A stretch of DNA of 55,898 bases from JAZNLR01 sp045579195 (GCA_045579195.1 JAZNLR010000065.1:1-55898), one strand, 5' to 3'. Numbered from the stretch's first letter, positions 1-8,904 are shown. The notes: generated by a model from the letters alone, not told the origin. Numbers and translations are program-made.

Positions 1-303
1 CGCAAAGGTGAGCGCAGGAAGAACGGAAAAGACGATGAAGAGTTTTCCGCCGACGCACGGGACTTCATGTTTTTTTGCCTGAACGTGGAAGATGATGGCA
101 AGAGTCAAGGAAAAGACTGTAATTGCGGCATACGCAATGCCGCCAATGATGAGAACGATGATCGCAAGATAGATTCCAAGAGCAAATTGCAGGTTGTCCG
201 TCGGGGTCAAGAGGGTGTCAAGGAATGAAATGAGCAGAAAGGCGGTCACAAGCGCGTATAGGACGGCGATGACGATGCGGAATGCGCGAACAGGTTTTGT
301 CAT
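1..303 (-). CDS. Partial small membrane protein, C-terminus outside window
   Basis: The leftward frame starts at an ATG (301-303) preceded by AAGGAG with a 7-base spacer and runs off the window edge, so only about 101 N-terminal residues are visible. Two clear hydrophobic spans (about residues 9-27 and 44-68) and the start of a third (about 88-101) point to an integral membrane protein with a short N-terminal tail (MTKPVRAFR) inside the cell. I see no motif that names a family. It lies 61 bases downstream of the isomerase gene on the same strand with no clear terminator between, so the two may be cotranscribed. Confidence 0.6.
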   Translation of the reverse strand, partial: MTKPVRAFRIVIAVLYALVTAFLLISFLDTLLTPTDNLQFALGIYLAIIVLIIGGIAYAAITVFSLTLAIIFHVQAKKHEVPCVGGKLFIVFSVLPALTFA

Positions 304-364
304 AGCGATGCTCCTTGTTAAATGATATGAAAGAGGATGCCCCGATTTTTCGGAGATAAACCTC

Positions 365-1195
365 TCAGCCTTTGAGGCGGCGTACGAAATAGCGTCCGAT
401 CTTTTCGAGGTACACAAGGGTGTCGAAGACGAGCTCTTTGGGAACGTTGTTCAGCGTGCAGACCTCAAAGACGAAATCTCCTTGGTATTCGACCTCGCGG
501 AGGGCTTCGATGATGGGCTCCCACTGAATCTTTCCCTGGAAGGGAATCTCATGGAGGTCATTTTGACGGTCGTTGTCGTGAACGTGCAGGGCGAAGAGTC
601 TGCCTTTTCCAAGCTCGCGGATCATTGCCGCGGCACCTCTTGCAACGTTTCGCATCTCTGCGTGGCCGATGTCAACACATCCGCCGAAGAAGGAGCTTGC
701 CATGCGGTCGACGTTTGCGGCAAAATCTCCTTCGCCCGAGCAGGAAGCGGTGAAGGCGATCTTGTTTACGGGGTCCCATTCCCACATGTTTTCAGTCGCG
801 ATGCGAACGTTCTTTTCGATCGCAAGTGGGAGAAGATGATCAAAGAGTTTGGTCGCGTTTTCCTCGGGAGTAAAGGCGTTGTCGGGGTGGATGACGAGGA
901 CTCGACAGCCCAAGACACTTGCAATCTCAATGGCGCGCTTTAATGTGGAAAGCTCCATTTTCATGCTGGGGAAGGGGGCGTGCGCTTGAACGCATGGAAG
1001 GTTGTAAGCATCCGCCGTGCGACGAAGCTCAGTTGCGTAAGCAAGCCAGTCATCGCCGTTTAAGGGATTGCCTTCGTTGGGCAGATCAAACATTGAGAAA
1101 TCATAGGCGTCAAACCCTGCCTTTGCGATCATTTCGATTGCCTCTTTTTCTCCAAATCGCCACTTTAATTGGTCCGTGTTAGTTGCCAAAAGCAT
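365..1195 (-). CDS. Sugar phosphate isomerase/epimerase (xylose isomerase-like TIM barrel)
   Basis: The 276-residue protein has the pattern of the AP-endonuclease-2/xylose-isomerase TIM barrel family. Candidate metal-site residues fall in order at the ends of strands: H72 in AHAPFPSM, H103 in VIHPDN, E135 in ATENMWEW, D175 and H178 in CVDIGHAEM, H204/H206 in ALHVHDND and E244 in FVFEV. Enzymes of this family interconvert keto sugars or related polyols in the cytoplasm; the substrate cannot be told from sequence. The ATG is preceded by AAAAGGAG, and a good promoter lies just upstream. An endonuclease IV role is less likely because the length and motifs fit the sugar isomerase branch better. 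Confidence 0.88.
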   Translation of the reverse strand: MLLATNTDQLKWRFGEKEAIEMIAKAGFDAYDFSMFDLPNEGNPLNGDDWLAYATELRRTADAYNLPCVQAHAPFPSMKMELSTLKRAIEIASVLGCRVLVIHPDNAFTPEENATKLFDHLLPLAIEKNVRIATENMWEWDPVNKIAFTASCSGEGDFAANVDRMASSFFGGCVDIGHAEMRNVARGAAAMIRELGKGRLFALHVHDNDRQNDLHEIPFQGKIQWEPIIEALREVEYQGDFVFEVCTLNNVPKELVFDTLVYLEKIGRYFVRRLKG

Positions 1196-1225
1196 GGTTA
1201 TTTTTCTCCTTTTGAATTTATTTTC

Positions 1226-1254
1226 ATTCTAACGTATTTCGCGTGTGTTGTCAA
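1226..1254 (-). promoter_or_regulatory. Sigma-A-type promoter for the isomerase gene
   Basis: Read on the minus strand this is TTGACA, a 17-base spacer and TAGAAT, about 31 bases upstream of the start codon. It is a near-consensus vegetative promoter. Confidence 0.75.
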
Positions 1255-1330
1255 TGGAAAGTGTATTTTTTGCACTAAGAAAGTGGCATTTGTTCACTGT
1301 TTTTGAGAGGAAATATGGTAAAATAAAGAG

Positions 1331-1385
1331 GGTGGGAGACCACCGAAAACAGCAAGAAAAAAGCGGCGGTCGGGTCGCTTTTTTT
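1331..1385 (+). promoter_or_regulatory. Structured leader: GNRA hairpin then terminator-like hairpin
   Basis: A perfect 5-bp hairpin closed by a GAGA tetraloop (1331-1335 with 1340-1344) is followed by a stem pairing AAAAAAGCG (1357-1365) with CGCTTTTTT (1376-1384), which has the run of T expected of an intrinsic terminator. A weak promoter-like TTGTTC-18-TATGGT lies at 1290-1319. The arrangement ahead of the holin-like genes looks like an attenuator, or a terminator protecting the pair from upstream transcription. The regulatory reading is inference. Confidence 0.45.
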
Positions 1386-1417
1386 CGCGCGCTTTTTAGA
1401 AAAATCGGAGGGGAAAC

Positions 1418-1450
1418 ATGAAACAGGAGAAAAGGAGGGTGTGCGTATGA
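1418..1450 (+). CDS. Ten-codon leader ORF coupled to the holin-like pair
   Basis: An ATG at 1418 with its own GGAGGGG ribosome binding site opens a frame of 10 codons rich in Lys, Arg and Glu. Its TGA (1448-1450) overlaps the ATG of the next gene (1447) in an ATGA junction. The next gene's own GGAGGG lies inside this frame, so translation of the leader could open or occlude that site. Too short to recognise by homology; it could be a chance frame, but two good binding sites and the exact overlap argue for use. Confidence 0.4.
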   Translation: MKQEKRRVCV

Positions 1451-1731
1451 GCGAAATTTCCATCGTGATTGCAGCGCTTGCTGGCGTTGTGAGTGTGGTG
1501 GCGTTTTTCATTGCGCGCGCCAAGGAAAAATTCCGTGACGGAAACGAGCACGGGGAACTCTTTTCGGACGTGAAGTACGTCAAGCGAAGGGTGGATGACG
1601 TCCTTTTGGAAAGTAAGGACACGAACAAGCGCCTTGATGCGCTCACAGAGCGGCTTGCGAAGGTGGAGGAGAGCGCAAAGTCTGCGCACAGGCGCATTGA
1701 TGAATGGATTTTAAGGGGGAAAGAAGGATGA
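1447..1731 (+). CDS. Small membrane coiled-coil protein, phage XhlA/holin-accessory-like
   Basis: The 94-residue protein has one N-terminal membrane span (about residues 3-23) followed by a charged alpha-helical region with heptad-like spacing (about 35-85, including VKRRVDDVLLESKDTNKRL). This resembles small phage lysis-cassette proteins in general plan only; no catalytic motif is present. I chose ATG 1447 because GGAGGG sits 7 bases before it; GTG 1441 is too close to the site. The stop overlaps the next start as ATGA, so the two proteins are probably made together. Confidence 0.6.
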   Translation: MSEISIVIAALAGVVSVVAFFIARAKEKFRDGNEHGELFSDVKYVKRRVDDVLLESKDTNKRLDALTERLAKVEESAKSAHRRIDEWILRGKEG

Positions 1732-2105
1732 AGGAAATTTGGATGGAGCTTTTGTGCACCGTCATCACAGGGGTGCTTGTTCCGCTTTGCGTGACGGCGC
1801 TCGGGGCACTCGTTCGCTTTTTGAAGAGCAAGACCGAGAGCGAAAAGACGAAAACTGCGCTCTCGTCTGCAAGCGAAGTTGTCAAGGAAACCGTGCTGGA
1901 AGTTGCGCAAGTTTTCGTGGATGACTTGAAAAAAGAGGGTGTGTTTGACGAAAGTGCGAAAAAAGAGGCAATGAGCCTTGCAAAAGAAAAGGCAAGAGTG
2001 CGCATTCTTCCGGAAGTTCAGACGCTGATCACCGCGCTGTATGGGGACTTTGAAAGCTGGCTTTTGATGAAGATCGAGGCGAGCGTCGCAAAAGAGAAAG
2101 CGTAA
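1728..2105 (+). CDS. Phage holin, LLH-family-like
   Basis: The 125-residue protein has one N-terminal hydrophobic span (about residues 6-28) and a long charged helical tail with the hydrophobic/charged pattern of the LL-H holin family (VVKETVLEVAQVFVDDL, then a second amphipathic stretch). Holins form lesions in the cytoplasmic membrane that release a lysin or collapse its potential. The start at 1728 overlaps the previous stop and has an AAGGGGG site upstream. No endolysin, tail or integrase gene is nearby, so this is an orphan pair: a prophage remnant, a decayed tailocin lysis module or a domesticated export/death function. Confidence 0.6.
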   Translation: MKEIWMELLCTVITGVLVPLCVTALGALVRFLKSKTESEKTKTALSSASEVVKETVLEVAQVFVDDLKKEGVFDESAKKEAMSLAKEKARVRILPEVQTLITALYGDFESWLLMKIEASVAKEKA

Positions 2106-2116
2106 AAAGAGAAGCC

Positions 2117-2142
2117 GTCCGTCCGTTGTTTTATGGGCGGAC
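2117..2142 (+). terminator. Possible weak terminator hairpin after the holin-like gene
   Basis: GTCCGTCC (2117-2124) pairs with GGGCGGAC (2135-2142), one pair being G-T. The downstream tract is only moderately T-rich, so termination would be weak. Confidence 0.35.
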
Positions 2143-2225
2143 GTGCAGATTTTGTCGAAAGAGAGAAAATGCGTGCAAGAAAGATGAAAATCTTGTGAAA
2201 TTCCACAGCCTTGCTGTCTTACAAC

Positions 2226-2255
2226 TTGACACACTGTGAAGAAAAAAGATATGAT
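2226..2255 (+). promoter_or_regulatory. Promoter for the ABC exporter gene
   Basis: TTGACA (2226-2231), 18-base spacer, TATGAT (2250-2255), 33 bases before the chosen ATG at 2289. Confidence 0.75.
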
Positions 2256-2288
2256 AAGATGGAACATTGAGAATGAGTGAGGCAGAAT

Positions 2289-5200
2289 ATGTTAGAGCTA
2301 AAAGGAATCACAAAACAGTATCAGGCGGGCGACCAGGTTGTTGATGCGTTGAAGGGGATTGACCTTTGCTTCCGAGAGAACGAGTTTGTTTCCATTCTCG
2401 GTCCTTCGGGATGCGGAAAAACCACTCTTTTGAACTTGATCGGTGGATTGGACCGCTATACGGACGGAGATCTCATCATCAACGGAAAGTCCACGAAGGA
2501 CTTCCGCGATGCGGATTGGGATGCATACCGCAATCACTCCATCGGCTTCGTCTTCCAGACGTATAACCTCATCCCACATCAGAGCGTCCTTGCGAACGTC
2601 GAGCTTGCGCTGACGCTGTCGGGTGTTTCCGCAGAGGAGAGAAAGCGCCGCGCAACCGAAGCGCTTGCTCGCGTCGGTCTTGCCGATCAAGTGAAGAAAC
2701 GCCCCAATCAGCTCTCGGGCGGACAGATGCAGCGTGTTGCCATTGCAAGAGCGCTTGTCAACAACCCGGACATCATCCTTGCAGACGAGCCCACGGGCGC
2801 GTTGGACAGCGAAACCAGCGTTCAGGTTATGGAGATTTTGAAAGAGGTTGCAAAAGACCGCCTGGTCATCATGGTCACGCACAACCCTGAGCTTGCCGAG
2901 AAGTACTCCACGCGCATCGTGCGCATGCTGGACGGCCTTGTCACATCGGATGATGCACCTCTTGGCAAGGATGAGTACGCAAAAGAGCAGGCGGCGGATG
3001 AAGCCAAGCAAAAGGCTGACCGCGCAAAGAAGAAAAAACGCAAGGAGAAACGGCCGTCAATGTCCTTCTTCACGGCATTTGGCCTTTCCTTGAAAAACTT
3101 GTTCACAAAGAAGGGAAGAACGATGCTCACCTCGTTTGCAGGCAGCATCGGTATCATCGGAATCGCTTTGATTTACGCGGTTTCACAGGGTATGACGTCG
3201 TACATCGACTTCGTGCAGGAAGAAACCCTGTCCTCTTACCCTTTGGTGTTGGAATCTGAGCACACCGACCTTGCATCTTTGATGCAATCCTTCATGGAGG
3301 CGGCAGTTGGGGACAGTGAACATAGCGGAGAGGATGCGGTTTACGAAAAGACCGCGCTCTATGACCTCGTGAACGCCCTCAACAACCGTGAGGTCAAACA
3401 AAACGACCTCTCTGCGTTTAAGACCCACATCGATGCGGAGAAGCTGAAAGAGGATTCGCTTTTGGGAAAGGCTCTGTCAGGCGTGCATTATTCTTATGAC
3501 CTCAATCTGCTGACGTACACAAAGAGTGTGGACGGAACAATCATCCTTTCGGACACGCAGGCGTTGATTGCAGACCTACTTGCAAAGAACTTCGGTGCGA
3601 TGTTAAGCTCAATGGGCGCGATGAGCGTTGCATCTTCGATGCCTACGCCGATGATGACGCTCTGGCAAGAGATGTTACCCGGCCTTGACGGTGCGTGTGT
3701 CAATCCGCTCATCGAGAAGCAATATGAGATGCTGACCGAAGACGGAAGATGGCCGAATGCATATAACGAGATCGTTCTTGTTGTGGACGAAAACAACGAG
3801 ATTGACGATATGACCCTCTATGCCCTTGGCTTAAAGAGCAGGGAGGAGATGGAAGGGATCATCAATTCTGTCTTCAACGGGAAACAGCCCGAGAAGGCAG
3901 AGAACAGCTGGTCGTTTGAAGAGCTTGTCGGTATGGAATTCAAGGTTATCCCCAACGCCGCACGCTTTCAGAAGAACGAGCAGACCGGTCTTTATGAAGA
4001 CCGCAGCACGACACAGGCCGGCCTTGACATCCTTTATCGCAACGAGGGGATCAATTTGAAAATCACGGGAATCGTGCGCCCGAATGAGGATTCGATTTCT
4101 CACGTTTTGAGCGGAACGATCGCGTATACTTATAAACTCACCGAAAAGGTTGTCGAAAAGTCAAAGGAAGCAAACGCGCTCATTGCGCAGCTTGACAATC
4201 CGAACAGCGACATCTTCACGGGGCTTCCGTTCAAGGAGGCGAGCGCGAATTATACTGACGCACAAAAAGCGGCGCTCTTCACAGAGTTTTTGGAGTACAC
4301 CGACGACGCAGAGAAAGCAGAGCTGTTCATTCGCATCTCTTGCATTCCGAGCGAGCAGATCCTGTCGATGGCGATCCAGCAGGCAAATATGCAGTATCCC
4401 ACGAGAGAGGCGCGTGAAGGTGTTCTCGCGGCAGGTCTTGCAAGCAGCACGGGTATGAGCGAGAGCGACATCCGTGGATACTTGACGGAAATGACCGATG
4501 AGGAGATCGAGGAGCTGTTCCTGGCATCCGTCGTTGATCTTGCAACTAAAAATTACGCAACCGCAACGAGAAAACAGATCGAATCGACCACCACTGAAGA
4601 ACAGCGCGTTGCCGCGCTTCTTGCCGCAGCGCCCAATTACACCGAAGAACAGCGTGCAAGGTTCTATGACGAGGCGATGGAGTTCTCCGAGTCGAGTTAT
4701 AACGCGAACTTGCGCCGCTTAGGGTACGTCGATCTGGACGTTCCTTCCGCCATCAACCTTTACGCCGCGACTTTTGAGAGTAAGGACATCATTGAGGAGG
4801 CGATCGCGGAGTACAACAAGGGCGTGGAAGAGGAGCAGCGCATTGCGTACACCGATTACGTGGGCATTATGATGTCATCCATCACGACCATCATTGACGT
4901 CATCACGTACGTTCTCATTGCGTTTGTCGCAATCTCTCTCGTTGTTTCTTCCATCATGATCGGCGTCATCACGCTCATCTCGGTTCAGGAGAGGACGAAA
5001 GAGATCGGAATCCTGCGCGCGATCGGTGCTTCCAAGAAGAACGTTTCTTCCGTCTTCAATGCGGAGACCGTCATCATTGGATTTACGTCAGGAGCGCTCG
5101 GCGTTTTGATTACGTACTTACTCTGCATTCCCATCAACCTCATCTTGCATGCGCTCACGGGCATCATGAATCTGAATGCAGTGTTGCCCCTTCCCGTCGC

Positions 5201-5306
5201 GCTCATCCTCATTGGCATCAGCATGATTTTAACGCTGTTTGCCGGTATCATTCCGTCCCGTTCGGCGGCAAAGAAAGACCCCGTCGTTGCGCTTCGCACG
5301 GAATAA
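2289..5306 (+). CDS. ABC transporter, ATPase fused to MacB/FtsX-like permease
   Basis: The 1005-residue protein joins a complete LolD/MacB-type ATPase to an FtsX-type permease. Walker A GPSGCGKTT is at about 38-46, the signature LSGGQMQR from 142, Walker B/D-loop DEPTGALD from about 166 and the H-loop histidine near 198. A Lys-rich linker leads to one membrane span (about 280-300), an extracytoplasmic region of about 560 residues, and three C-terminal spans (about 867-895, 926-955, 966-990) with the FtsX-type segment RTKEIGILRAIGASKKNV. Such mechanotransmission transporters move lipids, peptides or antibiotics out of the membrane; the substrate is unknown. The start at 2289 is chosen because GAGG lies 6 bases upstream. 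It is monocistronic between its own promoter and terminator. Confidence 0.92.
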   Translation: MLELKGITKQYQAGDQVVDALKGIDLCFRENEFVSILGPSGCGKTTLLNLIGGLDRYTDGDLIINGKSTKDFRDADWDAYRNHSIGFVFQTYNLIPHQSVLANVELALTLSGVSAEERKRRATEALARVGLADQVKKRPNQLSGGQMQRVAIARALVNNPDIILADEPTGALDSETSVQVMEILKEVAKDRLVIMVTHNPELAEKYSTRIVRMLDGLVTSDDAPLGKDEYAKEQAADEAKQKADRAKKKKRKEKRPSMSFFTAFGLSLKNLFTKKGRTMLTSFAGSIGIIGIALIYAVSQGMTSYIDFVQEETLSSYPLVLESEHTDLASLMQSFMEAAVGDSEHSGEDAVYEKTALYDLVNALNNREVKQNDLSAFKTHIDAEKLKEDSLLGKALSGVHYSYDLNLLTYTKSVDGTIILSDTQALIADLLAKNFGAMLSSMGAMSVASSMPTPMMTLWQEMLPGLDGACVNPLIEKQYEMLTEDGRWPNAYNEIVLVVDENNEIDDMTLYALGLKSREEMEGIINSVFNGKQPEKAENSWSFEELVGMEFKVIPNAARFQKNEQTGLYEDRSTTQAGLDILYRNEGINLKITGIVRPNEDSISHVLSGTIAYTYKLTEKVVEKSKEANALIAQLDNPNSDIFTGLPFKEASANYTDAQKAALFTEFLEYTDDAEKAELFIRISCIPSEQILSMAIQQANMQYPTREAREGVLAAGLASSTGMSESDIRGYLTEMTDEEIEELFLASVVDLATKNYATATRKQIESTTTEEQRVAALLAAAPNYTEEQRARFYDEAMEFSESSYNANLRRLGYVDLDVPSAINLYAATFESKDIIEEAIAEYNKGVEEEQRIAYTDYVGIMMSSITTIIDVITYVLIAFVAISLVVSSIMIGVITLISVQERTKEIGILRAIGASKKNVSSVFNAETVIIGFTSGALGVLITYLLCIPINLILHALTGIMNLNAVLPLPVALILIGISMILTLFAGIIPSRSAAKKDPVVALRTE

Positions 5307-5325
5307 GAAAAATCAACCGAAAGCT

Positions 5326-5362
5326 GCCCGCTTTGCAAGTTTGCAAAGTGGGCTTTTCTTTT
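5326..5362 (+). terminator. Intrinsic terminator after the ABC exporter
   Basis: A stem made of GCCCGCTTTGCA and TGCAAAGTGGGC (one G-T pair) is followed by TTTTCTTTT. Confidence 0.85.
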
Positions 5363-5379
5363 GTTTCGGCAGGCATTCC

Positions 5380-5408
5380 TTGACTTTTGCGCTATTATAA
5401 GGTATAAT
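5380..5408 (+). promoter_or_regulatory. metK promoter
   Basis: TTGACT (5380-5385), 17-base spacer and TATAAT (5403-5408). The 80-base leader to metK is too short for, and shows no sign of, an S-box riboswitch. Confidence 0.8.
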
Positions 5409-5489
5409 AAATTGATTAAAATGGGAAAGTGGTGTAGTTTGCCAACTTTTCGAGAAAATGAAGATTAAGTACAAGGAGTATTTTGGAAT

Positions 5490-6662
5490 ATGGCAACGAA
5501 GTTTTTTACGTCTGAAAGCGTGACGGAAGGGCATCCCGATAAGATCTGTGATCAGATTTCGGATGCGGTTTTGGATGAGATCCTCGCAAACGACAAGAGT
5601 GCGCGCGTTGCGTGTGAAACCTGCGTCACGACCGGTCTTGTTCTCGTGATGGGAGAGATCACGACGGATTGCTACGTGGACATTCAGTCCATCGTTCGAA
5701 AGACCATTTCGGACATTGGATATACCCGTGCGAAGTACGGCTTCGATGCAAACACTTGCGGTGTGATCGTCTCTTTGAAAGAGCAATCTCCCGACATCGC
5801 GATGGGCGTTGATGCGTCCGTCGAGAAGAAGTCGGGCGGTGACGTTGCCGACACGTTTGGCGCAGGCGATCAAGGAATGATGTTCGGCTATGCCTGCGAC
5901 GAGACGGAGGAATTGATGCCTCTGCCCATTTCGCTTGCGCACAAGCTGACGAGAAGACTTTCGAGCGCAAGAAAGAGCGGTGAGCTTGCATATCTCCGTC
6001 CGGATGGAAAGAGCCAGGTTACCGTGGAGTACCGCGATGGAATTCCTGCGCGCGTTGACACGGTCGTCATCTCCACGCAGCATGCGGCAGAAGTGGACAG
6101 TGAGACCATCCGCAAAGACGTCATTGAGCACGTCATTAAGACGGAGATTCCCGCAGAATTGCTTGATGAGAAGACCAAGTTTTTCGTCAACCCGACGGGC
6201 AGATTTGAGATCGGTGGCCCTCAGGGGGACAGCGGTTTGACGGGCAGAAAGATCATTGTCGACACATATGGCGGATATTGCCCGCACGGCGGCGGTGCGT
6301 TCTCGGGCAAGGACCCGACGAAGGTAGACCGCTCTGCGGCGTATATGGCGCGCTATATCGCAAAGAACGTCGTTGCGGCAGGCCTTGCGAAGAAGTGTGA
6401 AATCGAAATTGCGTACGCAATCGGTGTTGCACGGCCCGTTTCGGTTTACGTCGACACGCAGGGAACGGGCGTTCTCTCGGACGAGCGTCTCTCCGAGATC
6501 ATTGCGGAAAACTTTGACCTCCGCCCGTACGCAATCATCGAAAAGCTTGACCTTCTCCGCCCCATCTACCGCGAGACCGCGGCATACGGACACTTCGGAA
6601 ATCCCGCCTTCCCGTGGGAACAGACCGATATGGCAGAGACGCTCAAGAAGTACGCAAAATAA
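5490..6662 (+). CDS. metK: S-adenosylmethionine synthetase
   Basis: This enzyme condenses methionine and ATP to S-adenosylmethionine, the cell's methyl donor. The 390-residue length is typical. Family signatures are present: SESVTEGHPDKICDQISDAV near the N-terminus, GAGDQGMMFGYA in the middle and GGGAFSGKDPTKVDRSAAY near residue 270, which carries the ATP and metal-binding residues. The ATG follows AAGGAG with a rather long spacer of about 12 bases. It heads a co-directional series with recD2, comF, secA and prfB. No SAM riboswitch is visible in the leader, so its control differs from the usual Firmicute pattern. Confidence 0.97.
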   Translation: MATKFFTSESVTEGHPDKICDQISDAVLDEILANDKSARVACETCVTTGLVLVMGEITTDCYVDIQSIVRKTISDIGYTRAKYGFDANTCGVIVSLKEQSPDIAMGVDASVEKKSGGDVADTFGAGDQGMMFGYACDETEELMPLPISLAHKLTRRLSSARKSGELAYLRPDGKSQVTVEYRDGIPARVDTVVISTQHAAEVDSETIRKDVIEHVIKTEIPAELLDEKTKFFVNPTGRFEIGGPQGDSGLTGRKIIVDTYGGYCPHGGGAFSGKDPTKVDRSAAYMARYIAKNVVAAGLAKKCEIEIAYAIGVARPVSVYVDTQGTGVLSDERLSEIIAENFDLRPYAIIEKLDLLRPIYRETAAYGHFGNPAFPWEQTDMAETLKKYAK

Positions 6663-6699
6663 GGAAAACAAGTTTGTCTGAAAGGGGAGTTTTCGCAAA

Positions 6700-8904
6700 A
6701 TGCTGTTAAAGGGCACTGTTGAAAACATCATCTTCCGCAACGAGGACAACTGTTACACCGTCTTGGAAATGGAGTGTAACGGCTTGGTGACGCTCACGGG
6801 CACGTTCCCCGTGATCAATCAGGGGGATTCCATCGAAGTGGAAGGGGAATTCAAAATGGGAAAGTATGGCGAACAGTTCGTCGTCTCTTCCGTGCGCATT
6901 CTCACGCCCGATACCCCCGAAAGTATTGAGAAATTTTTGGCAAGCGGTCTCTTTAAGGGCATTGGAGAGGTCACTGCCTATATGCTGGTCAAGCAGTTTG
7001 GGAAAGACACGCTTGACGTCATTGAAAATCATCCCGATCGCCTGACTCTTGTTCGAGGCATCGGCGCGCGCAAGGCGGCGGAGATCGCAGAGACATACCG
7101 CGAGGTGCGCGAGCTTCAGGAAACGGTGATGTTCCTTCAGGAACGCGGTGTGACGGTTGGCCTTGCACTCCGAATCTACAAAACTTACCGCGAAAAGACC
7201 GTTGACGTCTTGAAAAAGAATCCATACCGCTTGGTGGATGACGTGGACGGCGTTGGCTTCCGCACGGCAGACGTGCTTGCGGAAAAGCTCGGGTTCGACA
7301 CAAAGAGCGATTTCCGCCTGCGTGCAGGCATCGTGTACGTCTTACAAAGCGTTGCGTCGCAAGAGGGATCGACGTGTATGCCGTTTGCTGAGCTCGTCAC
7401 ACGGAGCGCAAACGTCTTGAGAACCCCTGTGGAAGAGTTTGAAAGCAATGCGGAGCGCATCCTTTCGGACTTGAAACTGGAAGGGCACGTTCGCGAGATC
7501 GAGAAAAACGGCGTGCGGATCTTTGCGCAGTCTTCCGTGTGGCACACAGAGCGCTCCCTTGCCCAGCGCCTTTCCGCGCTCTCGGAGAACACGACTGAGC
7601 TCTTTGCGGACATCGATTGGCACGTGACAGAATATGAACGGGTCAACGGAATCGAACTTCACGAAAAACAGAAAGAGGCGATTTCCTCGTGCTGTAAAGC
7701 AGGTGTTTCCGTGATCACGGGCGGCCCCGGAACGGGAAAGACCACCATCATCCGTTGCATCTTGAGCGTCTTCCGCGCAATGGGCTTAAAGACCGCGTTG
7801 CTTGCGCCCACGGGGCGTGCCGCAAAACGCCTTGCCGAAACGACGGGAGAGGAAGCAAGCACCATCCACAGAATGCTTGACCTCGACTTCAAGAACGGTA
7901 AGGGCAATTTTACTTATAACGAAAACAACAAACTGCCTCACTCTGCGATCATCGTGGATGAGGTGAGTATGACGGATATTTACGTGATGAACGCACTCCT
8001 TCGCGCAGTTAAGGACGGCGCGCGCCTCATTTTGGTTGGGGATCGCGACCAGCTTCCCTCCGTGGGCGCGGGGAACGTTCTTTCGGACACCATTGCATCC
8101 GGGATGGTTAACACCGTCTGCTTGACGGAGGTATACCGCCAGGGTAAAGAGAGTTTGATCATCACAAATGCACACCGCATCAACAGCGGAGAGATGCCCT
8201 TGTTGACCAATCGGGACACCGATTTCTTCTTTGATTCGCAATCTGACCAAAAAGAGATGCTCAAGCGCGTCTTGGAGATGGTGACCATCACCGTTCCGCG
8301 GTATGCCTCGGTGAGCTCGTCGGATATTCAGGTTCTTGCGCCGATGAAAAAGGGATTGTGTGGCGTGGAAAACCTCAATCGCTGTCTTCAAGAGGTCTTG
8401 AACGGACGCGAGCCCGGCAAGGGGGAGTTCCTCTACGAGGGGATGATCTTCCGTGAAGGAGATCGTGTGATGCACACAACCAACGATTATCAGCTGGAGT
8501 GGACACGCGTTCGCGGCGCACGCCAGGAGTTCGGTCAAGGCGTTTTCAACGGGGACATCGGTCGCATTGAGCTTATCAATCGCGCGGAGGGCGAGCTCGT
8601 CGTCGAGTTTGAGGACGGCCGCATCGTGCGGTATACCGAAGCGGAGCTTTCCGAGCTCACGCTGTCGTACGCAATCAGCGTGCACAAGAGCCAAGGGTGC
8701 GAATTTGATGTCGTCATCATTCCTGTCACGGGAGGGCATCCCGGGCTGTTCACTCGAAATCTTCTTTACACCGCAGTTACCCGCGCAAAGAAGATGGTGG
8801 TTTTGGTGGGTGAAAAGTATAACGTCAAGCGTATGGTCGACAACAATTACGTCGAGAAGAGATATACCCTTCTTCGCGAGTTTCTCACGGGAGAGATCCT
8901 ATGA
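6700..8904 (+). CDS. recD2: RecD2-type ATP-dependent DNA helicase
   Basis: A 734-residue superfamily 1B helicase of the RecD-like (RecD2/YrrC) group, which acts alone without RecBC in DNA repair and replication-fork maintenance. The N-terminal third has OB-like and helix-hairpin-helix segments (VRGIGARKAAEIAETY, DDVDGVGFRTADVLAEK). Walker A GGPGTGKTT lies at about 341-349, the Walker B DEVSM near 418, and the C-terminal UvrD-like domain carries HKSQGCEFD near 661 and YTAVTRAKK. The start has GGGGAG upstream. Its stop overlaps the comF start by ATGA, so the two are translationally coupled. Confidence 0.95.
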   Translation: MLLKGTVENIIFRNEDNCYTVLEMECNGLVTLTGTFPVINQGDSIEVEGEFKMGKYGEQFVVSSVRILTPDTPESIEKFLASGLFKGIGEVTAYMLVKQFGKDTLDVIENHPDRLTLVRGIGARKAAEIAETYREVRELQETVMFLQERGVTVGLALRIYKTYREKTVDVLKKNPYRLVDDVDGVGFRTADVLAEKLGFDTKSDFRLRAGIVYVLQSVASQEGSTCMPFAELVTRSANVLRTPVEEFESNAERILSDLKLEGHVREIEKNGVRIFAQSSVWHTERSLAQRLSALSENTTELFADIDWHVTEYERVNGIELHEKQKEAISSCCKAGVSVITGGPGTGKTTIIRCILSVFRAMGLKTALLAPTGRAAKRLAETTGEEASTIHRMLDLDFKNGKGNFTYNENNKLPHSAIIVDEVSMTDIYVMNALLRAVKDGARLILVGDRDQLPSVGAGNVLSDTIASGMVNTVCLTEVYRQGKESLIITNAHRINSGEMPLLTNRDTDFFFDSQSDQKEMLKRVLEMVTITVPRYASVSSSDIQVLAPMKKGLCGVENLNRCLQEVLNGREPGKGEFLYEGMIFREGDRVMHTTNDYQLEWTRVRGARQEFGQGVFNGDIGRIELINRAEGELVVEFEDGRIVRYTEAELSELTLSYAISVHKSQGCEFDVVIIPVTGGHPGLFTRNLLYTAVTRAKKMVVLVGEKYNVKRMVDNNYVEKRYTLLREFLTGEIL

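Noticed and set aside
1275..2267. Long leftward open frame (330 codons) opposite the holin-like genes
   Set aside because: It is rich in Phe, Ser, Leu and Arg without domain pattern, has no binding site, and lies antisense to two well-formed coupled genes.
5409..5489. SAM riboswitch before metK
   Set aside because: The leader is only about 80 bases and lacks the S-box stems and terminator.
5313..6749. Leftward open frame of 478 codons opposite metK
   Set aside because: No ribosome binding site or family pattern; metK signatures are complete on the other strand. The same applies to the frames opposite recD2 (7786-8739) and secY (37851-39062).
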